64,000 bases of DNA from Leptospira_A soteropolitanensis (GCF_026151335.1 NZ_JAMQPP010000001.1); one strand, 5' to 3'; positions 26,578 to 36,302 are shown, counted from the first letter of the stretch. Program-made: numbers and translations. The notes: a model not told the origin generated them from the sequence alone.

Positions 26578-26795
26578 GAATCGTAAGTTTGGGCGCCTCG
26601 CAATTGCTTAAGTGTATCTATATAAAATGATGTAAGCGACCACGCTTTACGCTCCAATCTTTCGCATCGCGAAAGGATTTCCGCTGCAATCGCTGGCGCA
26701 TAGTTTTTATTAATAAATTCCTGTTAAAGTTTGGCACTAACTGCCTTAACATTAATTAACAACTGTTTATTCATTTAAAACTTTTTCTATTCTGA
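26578..26795. other. Non-coding spacer with repeat element
   Basis: A 218-bp gap between convergent lipoprotein genes. It contains the structured repeat at 26636-26699 and AT-rich sequence; no gene or clear U-tract terminator is visible. Confidence 0.55.
26636..26699 (-). repeat. Structured intergenic repeat element, copy B
   Basis: On the minus strand it begins GCGCCAGCGAT, has a perfect 7-bp inner hairpin (CTTTCGC/GCGAAAG, 26659-26675, 3-nt loop) that continues with one bulge, then GGAGCGTAAAGCG. It shares start, hairpin position and the GGAGCGT-AGCG word with the element at 20277-20352, although the stem sequences differ, so base-pairing is kept while the sequence changes. Confidence 0.65.
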
Positions 26796-29700
26796 TTACC
26801 ATATCACCAGCTTAGGGTTACCTGCACCGAATCCTTTGACTGATAAAACCATTAACTTACCGGATATTGGGTTTATAATAGATACAGGATTTGCCATCGA
26901 AGAATATTCTGGATCAGGAGATATATTTTTATGACTACAATTGTTGCCATCAAGTTCACATTGAAATAAACTTAATTTGCCTGAATTAGAACTGTTGTGC
27001 GTAACAACTAAGAGTTTTTGATTTACTATATCAATTTTCAGATTAGGATAACTTCCCGAGCCTGCTCCTTGTCCTACCGAAAGGTCATTATGGTTGCAAT
27101 TGCTTCCATCTAAATTACACCTATATAAACTAGGTTTACTGCTGTTAGCGCCATTCGTTGCCACTACGAGTAATTTCTTATTCTTAAAATCGATTTTGGC
27201 ATTCAGATTTAAACCAGAATTTGTACCTTGACTTGATGAAATATCTGTATGATTACAATTGTTCCCGTCTAAATCACATATATTTAGACTAGGTTTGTTA
27301 TTGTTTGTTCCATTCGTTGTAAGAATCATTAACTTTTTGTGAAAAGAATCTATTTCCAAATTATGGATATATCCACTACTATTGTTTTGTACAGAAGATA
27401 TGTCTTTGTATTCGCAGTTGTTACCATCAAGATCGCATCTAAATAAATTTAGAAGGTCACTACTCCCACTTTTCCTAGTCAGAATGATAATCTTGTTGTT
27501 AATCGAATCCAAAATAGCTTTCGGATCTAAACCGGAACCTATTCCTTGGCCAGTGGTTGTCGAAACATCTTTATGAATACAATTATTCCCAGTTAGATCA
27601 CATCGAAATAGACTCAATTTCTTTTGATTACGGTCATGCTCAGTAGCTATCAAAAGTTTTGCGTTGATTGTATCAACTACTGCGCTTGGTTTCCTTCCCG
27701 ATCCATCAGCTTGAGTTAACAAAACTGCGTCTGAGATATTTACCATTGAACAATTTAGACCATTCAAATCACAACGTGTAAAATTTAACTTTCCTCCGGT
27801 TCGATTTGCTTGAACACTAATTGTAGCTAAAATAAGTAATTTTTTATTGATCGGATCAATTACCATTTCAGGGTACATTTGCCCTGCCGCTGCAAAATCT
27901 AAATATATTCCGGTTTCACTGGATCCAGGCGCACTTGCAGTTGTAATGGCTACACTCTCAAACAAAGAAATCGTACTACTTCCAAACGAATTACTTGCCA
28001 CCACCCGAAAGTAATACAATGTCCCACCATTGAGTCCTGTAATCGTTGCATAAGGATCAGCTACTGGTCCAAAACTAGTCGCTGCTGTTGTGACTCCAGG
28101 ACTTGTGCTATAGTATACTTCGTACGATGTGGCTCCAGTCACAGGCCACCACTGAACCACGGCACTGGTTCCTCCGGCTTGCGCTTCTACAAAAGCAGGT
28201 GCATTTGGTGGACCCACATGGAAACTTTGGTTTCCGGCAGTGCTTAAGTTTCCTGCCAAGTCACGAGCCAAGTATTTGACTTGGTTGCTACCATTGGATA
28301 AGGCCACAGGAGAAGAATACACAGTTCCATTGGTAACGGAACCACTCCCATCAAACGCGGGTTCTGCGCCATTTAATGTATAAATAATTTTATCACATCC
28401 AGATCCGCCAGTATCAGAACAACTGAGTTGGAGTTGGGTTCCCGATGCAAAAGGTCCTGATCCAGAAGGAGAGGCCATCGTGACGATAGGAGCGGTTGTG
28501 TCTTTGTTTGTAGTGCGAGTTGTAGATCCAAAACTACCGATTAGGTTTGCGACACAAATGCGAAGGGCATTATCTCCTTCCGCAAAATGCGAGTTGGCAA
28601 TCGTAGAAGTGATATCTGTAGCAGCAGCAGCATTGCCAGTCACATTGGCGTTACTTCCGGTATTGGAAAGAGCCGTTCCCGTGGTACAACTAGATCCTCC
28701 CAAACGAATATGATATGCTCCTGCTTTGGAACTTTGCCAACTCACCGATACATTTGAAGATCCATTGATGGCTGCTGTATGGGAATTCACGGTGATGGTG
28801 GCCACTTGTGTGTCCACAGTATAATTTTGAGAACTTACATTAGAAACATTTCCTGCTTTGTCACGAGCCACAAACTTAGTATAGGTGACAGCTCCATCGG
28901 TCATGGTTATGGCTGCAGTGTATAGGCTTCCGCTACTTACCGTTCCTGTCGTACCTTGGATGGCAGGGTTTGAGGGTGCAGAACCAGCTTGCACTGCATA
29001 AGCAACCTGCTCACATCCAGAACCACCAGTATCGGAACAAGATAGAGAAACAGAAGTTGCCTCTCCATAACTTCCCGCACCAGGAGATGCGGTGACAGTG
29101 GGTGCAGTATCATCTCGTTGCAAACTCAAAGAAACAAATCCAACGAGTCCATTGGAAGCAGTCACACAAATACGATAAGTCTTTGTACCTTCACCAGTGA
29201 AGTGAGTGTGAGAACGAATAAAGGTTTGGTCTACATTGGCAGTGACAGAACCAGTAGTGGCGACGGTTCCCGAATCACAAGAGCTTCCCTCTCTTACGGT
29301 AAAAGATCCAGAGCGATCGGATTTCCAAGTGGCTGTGGAACTAGATATGGCACCAACACTGGCACTAATCGCAGTTGCCGATTGGCTCACAAGTGTCACT
29401 GCTGGGATTTTGGTATCGATCGTATAAACAATGTTTATCGGTGTAGAAAAATTTCCCGCTAAGTCACGGCAGAGGGCTTGGAGGGTATGGGTTCCTTCTG
29501 TGGATAAAGATACTGCTTGGGAAGACTTTGCAATGACAGTTCCATTTACGGGTGAGAAACTAGGAGCCGAGGCATCCAAGGTATATACAATCGAACCTGG
29601 TGCTTTGTTATCCGAACATGTGAGAGTTGTGGTTTGTGTAGTGGAGAAAGTTCCCGTTGCCAAGGAACTGGTGATGGTGGGTGGAGTTGTATCACCAAGG

Positions 29701-30200
29701 ATGGTAACAATCGCGGTATCATTCGGTGTTCCATCCCCATCGGTATCAAAACCAAGAGGGTTGCCACTTCCATCGACTATGATGACCACAGGATTTCCTG
29801 TCCCTCCGGGGCCTGTCGTAAGAAAACCTGGAGGGTTGGGGCTAATGTAATAATCGGGTATCCCGTCCCCATTGGCATCGACTGCATCGGGAGTTCCATC
29901 TCCATTGGTATCGATTAAGATAAGATTGGGAGTTGTGCCACCAGTTAGGTTGATTCCATCGGAAACACCATCCCCATCTGAATCCACTAAGGTTCCATCG
30001 GGTTTACCATCACCTGACAGGTCTACGGTGGCTCCTGGGCTTAGGTTTTGCGCTGAGGATGGGGAGCCTCCCAAAAGACCGAGTAAAAATGCAAAAGGAC
30101 TAAAGTTTTGTTCGTTGTTTCCATTGGGCAGGAATAAAAGACATCGATTAGTGAATAAAACAAAAAAGATAAAAAGAAAAATTGATTTTGGAATTCGCAT
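26796..30200 (-). CDS. Large mosaic lipoprotein: TSP3-like, Ig-like, FN3 and C-terminal propeller-type repeats
   Basis: Exported protein of 1134 aa. The signal peptide ends FVLFTNRC; the arginine before the cysteine is unusual, so lipidation is uncertain. Residues 58-165 carry DxDGDG calcium-binding repeats like thrombospondin type 3. Three tandem Ig-like/chitobiase-type domains follow (about 165-660), each with TPP or TAP starts and SCSDTGGSGCD or TCSDN cysteine pairs. An FN3 domain spans 663-755 (TSAVVQWWPVTGATSYEVYY). From 784 to the end there are six full 52-61-residue repeats and a half repeat built on CDLDGNNC. It is transcribed against all neighbouring paralogues. Likely surface binding protein; ligand unknown. 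Confidence 0.78.
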   Translation of the reverse strand: MRIPKSIFLFIFFVLFTNRCLLFLPNGNNEQNFSPFAFLLGLLGGSPSSAQNLSPGATVDLSGDGKPDGTLVDSDGDGVSDGINLTGGTTPNLILIDTNGDGTPDAVDANGDGIPDYYISPNPPGFLTTGPGGTGNPVVIIVDGSGNPLGFDTDGDGTPNDTAIVTILGDTTPPTITSSLATGTFSTTQTTTLTCSDNKAPGSIVYTLDASAPSFSPVNGTVIAKSSQAVSLSTEGTHTLQALCRDLAGNFSTPINIVYTIDTKIPAVTLVSQSATAISASVGAISSSTATWKSDRSGSFTVREGSSCDSGTVATTGSVTANVDQTFIRSHTHFTGEGTKTYRICVTASNGLVGFVSLSLQRDDTAPTVTASPGAGSYGEATSVSLSCSDTGGSGCEQVAYAVQAGSAPSNPAIQGTTGTVSSGSLYTAAITMTDGAVTYTKFVARDKAGNVSNVSSQNYTVDTQVATITVNSHTAAINGSSNVSVSWQSSKAGAYHIRLGGSSCTTGTALSNTGSNANVTGNAAAATDITSTIANSHFAEGDNALRICVANLIGSFGSTTRTTNKDTTAPIVTMASPSGSGPFASGTQLQLSCSDTGGSGCDKIIYTLNGAEPAFDGSGSVTNGTVYSSPVALSNGSNQVKYLARDLAGNLSTAGNQSFHVGPPNAPAFVEAQAGGTSAVVQWWPVTGATSYEVYYSTSPGVTTAATSFGPVADPYATITGLNGGTLYYFRVVASNSFGSSTISLFESVAITTASAPGSSETGIYLDFAAAGQMYPEMVIDPINKKLLILATISVQANRTGGKLNFTRCDLNGLNCSMVNISDAVLLTQADGSGRKPSAVVDTINAKLLIATEHDRNQKKLSLFRCDLTGNNCIHKDVSTTTGQGIGSGLDPKAILDSINNKIIILTRKSGSSDLLNLFRCDLDGNNCEYKDISSVQNNSSGYIHNLEIDSFHKKLMILTTNGTNNNKPSLNICDLDGNNCNHTDISSSQGTNSGLNLNAKIDFKNKKLLVVATNGANSSKPSLYRCNLDGSNCNHNDLSVGQGAGSGSYPNLKIDIVNQKLLVVTHNSSNSGKLSLFQCELDGNNCSHKNISPDPEYSSMANPVSIINPISGKLMVLSVKGFGAGNPKLVIW
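26799..27851 (-). repeat. Six and a half tandem coding repeats (CDLDGxNC type)
   Basis: Codons 784-1134 of the mosaic lipoprotein. Each unit has a hydrophobic strand (KKLLILAT), a SLFRCDLDGNNC strand-turn, a KDIS strand and SG-P-L-ID. The units start near residues 784, 845, 900, 953, 1006 and 1059, and a half unit starts at 1111. The missing last half is supplied before the first unit (GQMYPEMVID), the velcro closure of a seven-bladed propeller. DLDGNN resembles a calcium-binding loop flanked by a cysteine pair. Confidence 0.7.
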
Positions 30201-30567
30201 GAAAAAGTTAGCCTAGAAATGTAATATGCAAATTTTAATGTATTTAATCGCAAAATTTCTGAACAGCTAATTTTCATTAGCTTATAGAAAAACCATACAA
30301 TTACTTTGTAAATTGTTTGAATCCTTTTCCTATCTACTTTATTCATTCTAAAAAAATGATTCGTTTTCTGATCAGATAGAGAAATCAAATCTAAAAAAAT
30401 TATAAAATTCACTAGGACTATCCACAAAATTCTTAACAATTTTCTTATCATAACCCACAAAAGACTTGTGAAATTTTGTATTTCGATTCCTTTAGGAAAC
30501 CGAATTTTATTTTCTAATTCCATTCTTCCTCTTTTTCAGATTTTTTGAATGGAACCGAAAGGGAACT
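30201..30567. other. Divergent AT-rich intergenic region
   Basis: A 367-bp gap between the divergent mosaic lipoprotein and lipoprotein copy 2. I see a 10-bp palindrome TCTGATCAGA (30367-30376) and an imperfect hairpin at 30482-30504 (TTCG..TTCC/GGAA..CGAA). Promoters must lie here but none is clear. An open frame that runs into the minus gene (30523-30041) is judged to be chance. Confidence 0.45.
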
Positions 30568-32193
30568 ATGTCGATATTCAACTTTAATCAGAAAGCTCCG
30601 ACTATCAAAATCTTAATACTAACACTTTTATTTTCTCTATTTCCAATTAATAACTGTAAACTGGAACTAAACAATCCGAGTGATCCAAGATCAAAGAGTT
30701 TTTTTGAAACTGCACTCTGGAATTTCTTTCTAAATTCTTTATGTAATCCAAATACAAGCGGGTATTTTCACTTTGGAAGTGGCAATACTTTAATCATACC
30801 TTTATCTCTCAAAGTATTAAATAGTGGAAATACAGTCGTTACTGCAATATCGGGAGAACCACTTTTTTGGAATGGGAGTGCAGGTGGAGTTAATGCAAAC
30901 CATCAAAATTCGACATTAAATGGAGTTGTTTTCGTCATAGACAAAAGTTTTTCAAGAATATTATGGCTGGATTATATTGGTGAAATGAGTTATGGAGTTG
31001 GTGATTGGCCAATACCAGAAACCATCTCGATTGATGAATTTTCCAACGGAGATTTGGCAGTTTATGCTTTGGTAAATGGTGCAGGAAGGTCAAATGTAAC
31101 CAATGCAAAAACAACTACTAATGCATTCTACCTTGCTCGGCTTAAACAACATTCTGGAGAAATTGTTTGGCAAGGTTATTTGAATAAAGACAACACAAGA
31201 CTTGAAAAACAGAGTTATGCGATGTCCATCCTTAACTTGGATCGAATTGCACTCCTTTTCCAAGGAATTTCGGAGGCTTCAACTCCAACCCAAGACAATA
31301 TAGGGCTAGGATACCCAGGTCTTCCATATCCAATCTATGGCTCAAGTGCAACAACGGTAAGCCAAAAGGAACTAGGAATTGCAGTTGTTGATGGAAATGG
31401 AAATGGACTTAGTCAAAGTTTTTTGCCTAATACTGGAACTTTAACAGAAGCAGTTTTATTCAAATCAGATGGAAACAAAATTTTAATTGCTGGAGGAACA
31501 TCAAACAATTTTGTTTCTACTTCAGGTCACCCAAGAGTGAATGAAAGCAGAGTTTTTTATGGAGTTATAAATTCCGGGTTAACTTGGGATGCATTGAGTT
31601 ATTTTGGACCAACTAATACAGTTGGTACTTTCAATTTACAAAAAGCATTATTTGCTAACAATGAAGTTTTTTTGATTGGAAAAACTGAGGAACCGTATCC
31701 TACACCTAACACGTTCTATCCTTTCCAAGGAACATCAGGTCGCAGAAATTACCAAATATTAAAACCAGACAAAGGTAATACTGGTTTAATCTGGGGACAA
31801 TTTTTGGGAGCCAGTGCCTACAATGTACCAGAAGTATTACCAGGAAATTTAGCATTCAATAGTGGAAGGCAAGAAATCGTTGGGAATCTATTGGCAATAG
31901 ACAATGGCAATGTATTCACAGGTATATCTCCTGATATCTCTTCAGGGACTTTCCAGTACCCACTGGCTCAAGCAAGATTGAAAATCAATCCTTCTAATGG
32001 TGGATTCAAACAATTACAATACTATGATGCAACCTCAGACGTTAGTGGTAATAATGGAAAGTTTCTCACCAATCAAGTGGACGCATGTTCGGGAAGAATG
32101 GTAACAATCCATTCCAAATTCGGTGACATTGCAAACTTTAGTACTGGTAGAAATTTTGAAATCTCAACAAAGCCAGCGAGTGCAGAACCATAA
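30568..32193 (+). CDS. Paralogous SBBP-like lipoprotein, copy 2 of 4
   Basis: Signal peptide (IKILILTLLFSLFPINNC), then the family tag CKLELNNPSDPRSKSFFETALW. A second cysteine follows 32 residues on (NSLCNPN) and a third near the end (DACSGRM), followed by the tail FEISTKPASAEP. The centre contains beta strands such as RILWLDYIGEM, GEIVWQGYLN and TGLIWGQFLGAS. It is closest to copy 3 immediately downstream, which shares the KPAS/RPAS-x-EP ending. Start ATG follows AAAGGGA. Function unknown; anchored in the envelope. Confidence 0.72.
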   Translation: MSIFNFNQKAPTIKILILTLLFSLFPINNCKLELNNPSDPRSKSFFETALWNFFLNSLCNPNTSGYFHFGSGNTLIIPLSLKVLNSGNTVVTAISGEPLFWNGSAGGVNANHQNSTLNGVVFVIDKSFSRILWLDYIGEMSYGVGDWPIPETISIDEFSNGDLAVYALVNGAGRSNVTNAKTTTNAFYLARLKQHSGEIVWQGYLNKDNTRLEKQSYAMSILNLDRIALLFQGISEASTPTQDNIGLGYPGLPYPIYGSSATTVSQKELGIAVVDGNGNGLSQSFLPNTGTLTEAVLFKSDGNKILIAGGTSNNFVSTSGHPRVNESRVFYGVINSGLTWDALSYFGPTNTVGTFNLQKALFANNEVFLIGKTEEPYPTPNTFYPFQGTSGRRNYQILKPDKGNTGLIWGQFLGASAYNVPEVLPGNLAFNSGRQEIVGNLLAIDNGNVFTGISPDISSGTFQYPLAQARLKINPSNGGFKQLQYYDATSDVSGNNGKFLTNQVDACSGRMVTIHSKFGDIANFSTGRNFEISTKPASAEP

Positions 32194-32363
32194 AACCATA
32201 TATACGTAAAAAGTAGTTCGATCGATCTCTAAACAAATTTTTGTTTCGTACTGTATGAAGACTACCCTCTCTTAGGGAAATCGACAAAGGAGTTGAGAAA
32301 TTCGTCACTTCCCATAGCATGGCCAAAAAAAGAAAAACCTTTCGAACCGAAAGGTAATTTAGT

Positions 32364-33977
32364 TTGGCGATGAAAGAACAAATATATTTTAAAAAAAAGT
32401 TTTCTACACTTCTCATTTTTTCTATTCTATTCATAGAACTTAACAACTGTAAGCTGAGTTTTAACAATTCTAGAGATCCTTTTTCAAAAAGTTATTGGGA
32501 AACTTTGCTTTGGGAAGAATATCTTCGAGGATTGTGTAATACGAATTTACGTGCCTCTGTTCGTTTAGGATCAGGTACATACAAAATCTACCCTTACAAA
32601 TTACTGAAACTTAAAAGTGGAAATTTTGCTGTGACTGCGGGAGTTTATGAAACAGTTAATTGGAGTGGAAATAATTTTGGAAAGAATTTTTCATTTTCTG
32701 GAACACAAGGTACTGACCTAAACGTAGTTGCATTCATTGTAAATGGTAAAACTTTTCAAATAGAATGGTTAGATTACCTAGGCCAGCTAGCATCAAATTC
32801 TGATAGTAAAGAAATGGTACCAATTACAGAATTATCGAATGGTGATGTTGTTGTAAGTGCTTACACAAAGAGTCCAATACAAGGAACACCGATCTCTTCC
32901 AAATCCAATACAAATTCATTAATCATGGTTCGTTTTGATAATAGCGGTAACCGAGTTTGGAGTACTTATTTAGATAAAGTCGACAACTCTATTGTTGAAT
33001 CCAGGTTTGCCTTGGTTACTGATGATGTAGACAATATACATTTATTTTTTAACGGACGGGCAATTTCAATGACTCCAGATACAAATGGGTTTGGCGAATT
33101 TCCGGCTACAGAAGTTCCTTCTAATGCAACTAATACTGGTACAGAAGAAATTGGTTGGGCAATTATTTCGCCAGAGGGTCAGCCTATAAGGCAAAGGTAT
33201 TTACCATCTTACGGAAGAGTTGTCGTCTTAAATGCCACATATAGTTCGGATCGTTCTATTATACTTTTTGGGGGAGCAGACGATAATTACGTTGGTTATA
33301 CTGGGCATCCACTACCATCGTATAACTACCAAAGACCAATGGTTACAAAATTATCGCTTTCTGATTATTCGATTCTGAACAAAAACTACCTTGGGTCGAA
33401 TAGCGTAAGTAATACGATTGGTGCAATTTATGGAATTGCTACGTCAACAGATGGAATTTATACGACGGGTCTCAATTCAGGAAGTTTCGGAACCTCATTT
33501 CATCCATTCCAGCTTTTTCCAAGTTCCACTAATTTCCGAAATAATATTTTTTCAAAGTTTGATTGGAATGGAAATCTTATTTGGAATCAATTTCTCGGCT
33601 CTACATCGATTGATTCACTCGAAATTCCACCTATCATTAGTTATTTATCTGAAAGTAATAAATTAAAAGCATTTGCATTTTCTCCAGAAAATGGAACGCC
33701 GTATACTGGATTAACAATTCCAACAACTGGAAATGGTTTCAATCCACTTCAAAAAACTACCCTAAACATTGAAGGTTCCAACGGACATTACCAATCAATC
33801 CATTATGAAACCAGTTTTTATATTTTTCCCCCCACAGCACAAGAACCTATACACAATATAATCTCGGCGTCTGACGCCTGCGGCGGTAGACTTGTTCGAT
33901 TGCAAAGTATTATAGATTTAAATACTGAAGTCGGGGTGATGGAAGTAGCGACAAGGCCAGCCAGCGAAGAACCATAA
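32364..33977 (+). CDS. Paralogous SBBP-like lipoprotein, copy 3 of 4
   Basis: Signal peptide (FSTLLIFSILFIELNNC), family tag CKLSFNNSRDPFSKSYWETLLW, a second cysteine in RGLCNTN and a third in DACGGRL near the C-terminus, tail MEVATRPASEEP. Strands like FQIEWLDYLGQL, GNRVWSTYLDK and GNLIWNQFLGST repeat through the middle. The TTG at 32364 is used because AAGG stands nine bases upstream; the ATG two codons later (32370) is the alternative. The 170-bp gap to copy 2 suggests separate transcription or an old tandem duplication. Confidence 0.7.
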   Translation: MAMKEQIYFKKKFSTLLIFSILFIELNNCKLSFNNSRDPFSKSYWETLLWEEYLRGLCNTNLRASVRLGSGTYKIYPYKLLKLKSGNFAVTAGVYETVNWSGNNFGKNFSFSGTQGTDLNVVAFIVNGKTFQIEWLDYLGQLASNSDSKEMVPITELSNGDVVVSAYTKSPIQGTPISSKSNTNSLIMVRFDNSGNRVWSTYLDKVDNSIVESRFALVTDDVDNIHLFFNGRAISMTPDTNGFGEFPATEVPSNATNTGTEEIGWAIISPEGQPIRQRYLPSYGRVVVLNATYSSDRSIILFGGADDNYVGYTGHPLPSYNYQRPMVTKLSLSDYSILNKNYLGSNSVSNTIGAIYGIATSTDGIYTTGLNSGSFGTSFHPFQLFPSSTNFRNNIFSKFDWNGNLIWNQFLGSTSIDSLEIPPIISYLSESNKLKAFAFSPENGTPYTGLTIPTTGNGFNPLQKTTLNIEGSNGHYQSIHYETSFYIFPPTAQEPIHNIISASDACGGRLVRLQSIIDLNTEVGVMEVATRPASEEP

Positions 33978-34120
33978 GATTTTCTTATGACTAGGTTTGA
34001 AATTCAAGCCAGTGATGGAATTCCGAAAAAAAAATCTTTTTTCCGTTTTTTGTTTTCTATTTTGTCACAATCGATAAAATCAATTGTCCCAAGAAGTAAA
34101 CAATTTTTTAGGAGAATTTT

Positions 34121-34498
34121 ATGAAACTTTTTTCTCTCATCCTGACTGGCTTTGTGGCAGTGGAACATGTGTTTATTTTAGTATTGGAAATGTTCCTCTG
34201 GAAAACTGAGTTTGGAATGAAAGTATTCCAACTAACACCGGAAACCGCAGAAATCACAGCAAAGTTAGCAAAAAACCAAGGACTATATAATGGTTTTTTA
34301 GCAGCAGGACTTTTTTGGGCAATTCTCTTTATCAAAGACCAAAAACAAAAATTCCAAACCATTTTATTTTTTCTAATTTGTGTGGTGGTAGCCGGTATTT
34401 ATGGTTCGGCAACCGCTAAGTTTTCGATTTTGTTTTCGCAAGGATTGCCAGCTTTCCTTGCCCTTGTAGTTCACTACATAACTAACAAAAAAAAATGA
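34121..34498 (+). CDS. DUF1304 family membrane protein
   Basis: Integral membrane protein of 125 aa with four helices. Family features are GFVAVEHVFILVLEMFLW, the central NQGLYNGFLAAGLFWA helix and the end QGLPAFLALVVHY. The function is unknown. It has a good ribosome binding site (AGGAG, seven bases before the ATG) and its stop overlaps the sigma factor gene by 4 nt, so both are made from one message. Confidence 0.85.
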   Translation: MKLFSLILTGFVAVEHVFILVLEMFLWKTEFGMKVFQLTPETAEITAKLAKNQGLYNGFLAAGLFWAILFIKDQKQKFQTILFFLICVVVAGIYGSATAKFSILFSQGLPAFLALVVHYITNKKK

Positions 34499-35364
34499 TC
34501 GATGATCCGCATCTTCCTTTATTAGAAAATTCCCTGTCAGGTAAAACAAGTGCTTTGGAGGAATTGATCCAAATATTCCAACCCAAAGTTTTTTCTCTGG
34601 CGCTGAAATTTTTATGGAATCCAGAAGATGCGGAAGACGCTACCCAAGAAATTTTAGTCAAAGTGATTACGAACTTAGGAGGATTTCGAAGAGAAAGCAA
34701 ACTTTCCACTTGGATTTACCGGATAGCAAGTAATCACTTAATCAATGTACAAAAATCAAAAATAGAAAGAAGAAAGGTGCACCTTCGCGTGATTCGCGAA
34801 GAATTACATAGAACACAAGTCCCCTACAATCAGAATTCCCAAATACCAATTCATCTCCAAGAAAACGAATCCGAACCTAAAATCTCCGAACTGGTTTTAC
34901 ATGTACAAGTTGCTTGCACCTATGCCATGTTACAAGGCCTCACGAGACCTTACAGAATGGCTTATATTCTTGGAGAAGTGTTCCAAACATCAAGTGAAGA
35001 AGGCGCCTCTGTAATGGGAGTTCGATCAGAAACTTTTCGACAAAGATTGTCTAGATCAAGAAAACAAATGGAGACCTTTCTTGGAAAAGAATGTAGTTTA
35101 ACCAACGTAAACAATTCCTGCCAATGTAGCAATCGAATCACATACGCAATGAAAGCAGGTAGGATTAAATCCTATCTCAAACTTTCAGAACAAATGAAAC
35201 AAGATGGAAGATGGAAAGAGATAAAGCCAATGATGTCAGATACTTCGAAAATTCGCAAAGCAGCAGAAGTATTTCGAAATCAACCTGAATTTCTACCTAA
35301 AAAGAACCAATTAGAAAATATAAGAACATTATTAGACAACTCGTTTCCACTCGCGACTCGGTGA
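34495..35364 (+). CDS. ECF sigma factor with cysteine-containing C-terminal extension
   Basis: RNA polymerase sigma factor of the extracytoplasmic-function type. Region 2 lies at about 25-90 (LWNPEDAEDATQEILVKV, STWIYRIASNHL) and region 4 at about 135-195 (ILGEVFQTSSEEGASVMGVR, RQRLSRSRKQME). After it an extension of about 95 residues begins with Cys200, Cys209 and Cys211 (NSCQCSNRI), a possible metal site. No anti-sigma gene is adjacent; the coupled DUF1304 membrane protein or the extension may control it. It overlaps the convergent AraC gene by 33 nt. Confidence 0.85.
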   Translation: MIDDPHLPLLENSLSGKTSALEELIQIFQPKVFSLALKFLWNPEDAEDATQEILVKVITNLGGFRRESKLSTWIYRIASNHLINVQKSKIERRKVHLRVIREELHRTQVPYNQNSQIPIHLQENESEPKISELVLHVQVACTYAMLQGLTRPYRMAYILGEVFQTSSEEGASVMGVRSETFRQRLSRSRKQMETFLGKECSLTNVNNSCQCSNRITYAMKAGRIKSYLKLSEQMKQDGRWKEIKPMMSDTSKIRKAAEVFRNQPEFLPKKNQLENIRTLLDNSFPLATR

Positions 35365-36228
35365 ACTTCCGAAGATCCGCTTATATGCTTTAGAAAAAGA
35401 AAAAGCTGACGCGTAACCTACATTTTGCGCAATTTCTTCAAGGCCCATATTGCCCTTCTGAAATAATTGTTTGGCTTTTTCCATTCTGAGTTTTGCCAAA
35501 TATTCCATCGGTGGAATCCCTAGAACATCACGGAATCTGTTGGCAAGGTTTGCACGAGATACACCAGTTTCTTTTGCTAAAGATTCAATCGTCCAATCTT
35601 TACTATATCCATTGTGCAACTTTTCCAATGCGTATAATACTAATGAGTCATGAAAAGCTTTCACCCAACCAACTTGCGAGGATACATTTTGATTTAACCA
35701 CATTCGCAACATATAGTATAACAAAATATCTGTTAATCTTTGAACGATTAAATCTGTTCCTAAATTTAATTCTAATTCACGAGAAAGGATTTGAATGATG
35801 TCACCAAGTGCGTGGTGGGCCTGGATGGTTTCAAAAGGTACATAAATATAATCAGGCAGTTCTAAAAAAAACGGATGTGTTGGTCCAGGTGGTACTTCAT
35901 AACGAACCGAAACAAAAGTAGTAACAGGTTTTTCTTTTTTTATACGAATTTCTTGATCACCTAAAAACCGTTCAATGGTTACAACCTTTGCCTTCGGATC
36001 AGATAAGAGTTCATGATTGACACCTCGGGTGATAAAAACTAAATCACCTTTATGCAAAGGAATGGTTGTATTACCCATCCTCGCATAACAGCTGCCTTGT
36101 GTCACTACATGAAAACCACCACTTTTTTCACAAGGGAAGTGGAATCCAAAACTATCGTAAATTTCCCCTTTGGAAAGTAGGTCGTTTTTCCAACCTGCTG
36201 AAGCTAAGATATCAGAAAGTAGATCCAT
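35332..36228 (-). CDS. AraC-family regulator with cupin sensor domain
   Basis: Transcription regulator of 298 aa. The cupin-like N-terminal domain (about 15-115) shows GGFHVVTQGSCYARM and PLHKGDLVFITRGVNHEL, as in AraC_binding proteins that sense small aldehydes or aromatic compounds. The C-terminal domain has both helix-turn-helix motifs: WTIESLAKETGVSRANLANRF and LEEIAQNVGYASAFSFSKAYK. ATG 36228 is supported by AGGAGA. Divergent from the NmrA-like reductase gene, the usual place of its target. Confidence 0.87.
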   Translation of the reverse strand: MDLLSDILASAGWKNDLLSKGEIYDSFGFHFPCEKSGGFHVVTQGSCYARMGNTTIPLHKGDLVFITRGVNHELLSDPKAKVVTIERFLGDQEIRIKKEKPVTTFVSVRYEVPPGPTHPFFLELPDYIYVPFETIQAHHALGDIIQILSRELELNLGTDLIVQRLTDILLYYMLRMWLNQNVSSQVGWVKAFHDSLVLYALEKLHNGYSKDWTIESLAKETGVSRANLANRFRDVLGIPPMEYLAKLRMEKAKQLFQKGNMGLEEIAQNVGYASAFSFSKAYKRIFGSSPSREWKRVV

Positions 36229-36302
36229 AACCCATTTTCTCCTGCAAATTTCCAAATGTCTATCATTTTATACGATTGGATATATTTTAAATATTTTATG
36301 AC

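Noticed and set aside
28480..30216. Several plus-strand open frames opposite the mosaic lipoprotein (for example 29431-29850)
   Set aside because: They mirror the repetitive Ser/Thr/Gly-rich reading frame of the real gene; low-complexity content and no start signals.
30041..30523. 160-codon minus-strand frame across the start of the mosaic lipoprotein
   Set aside because: It overlaps the signal-peptide region in another frame, is composed of Phe/Leu/Ile from AT-rich DNA and resembles nothing.
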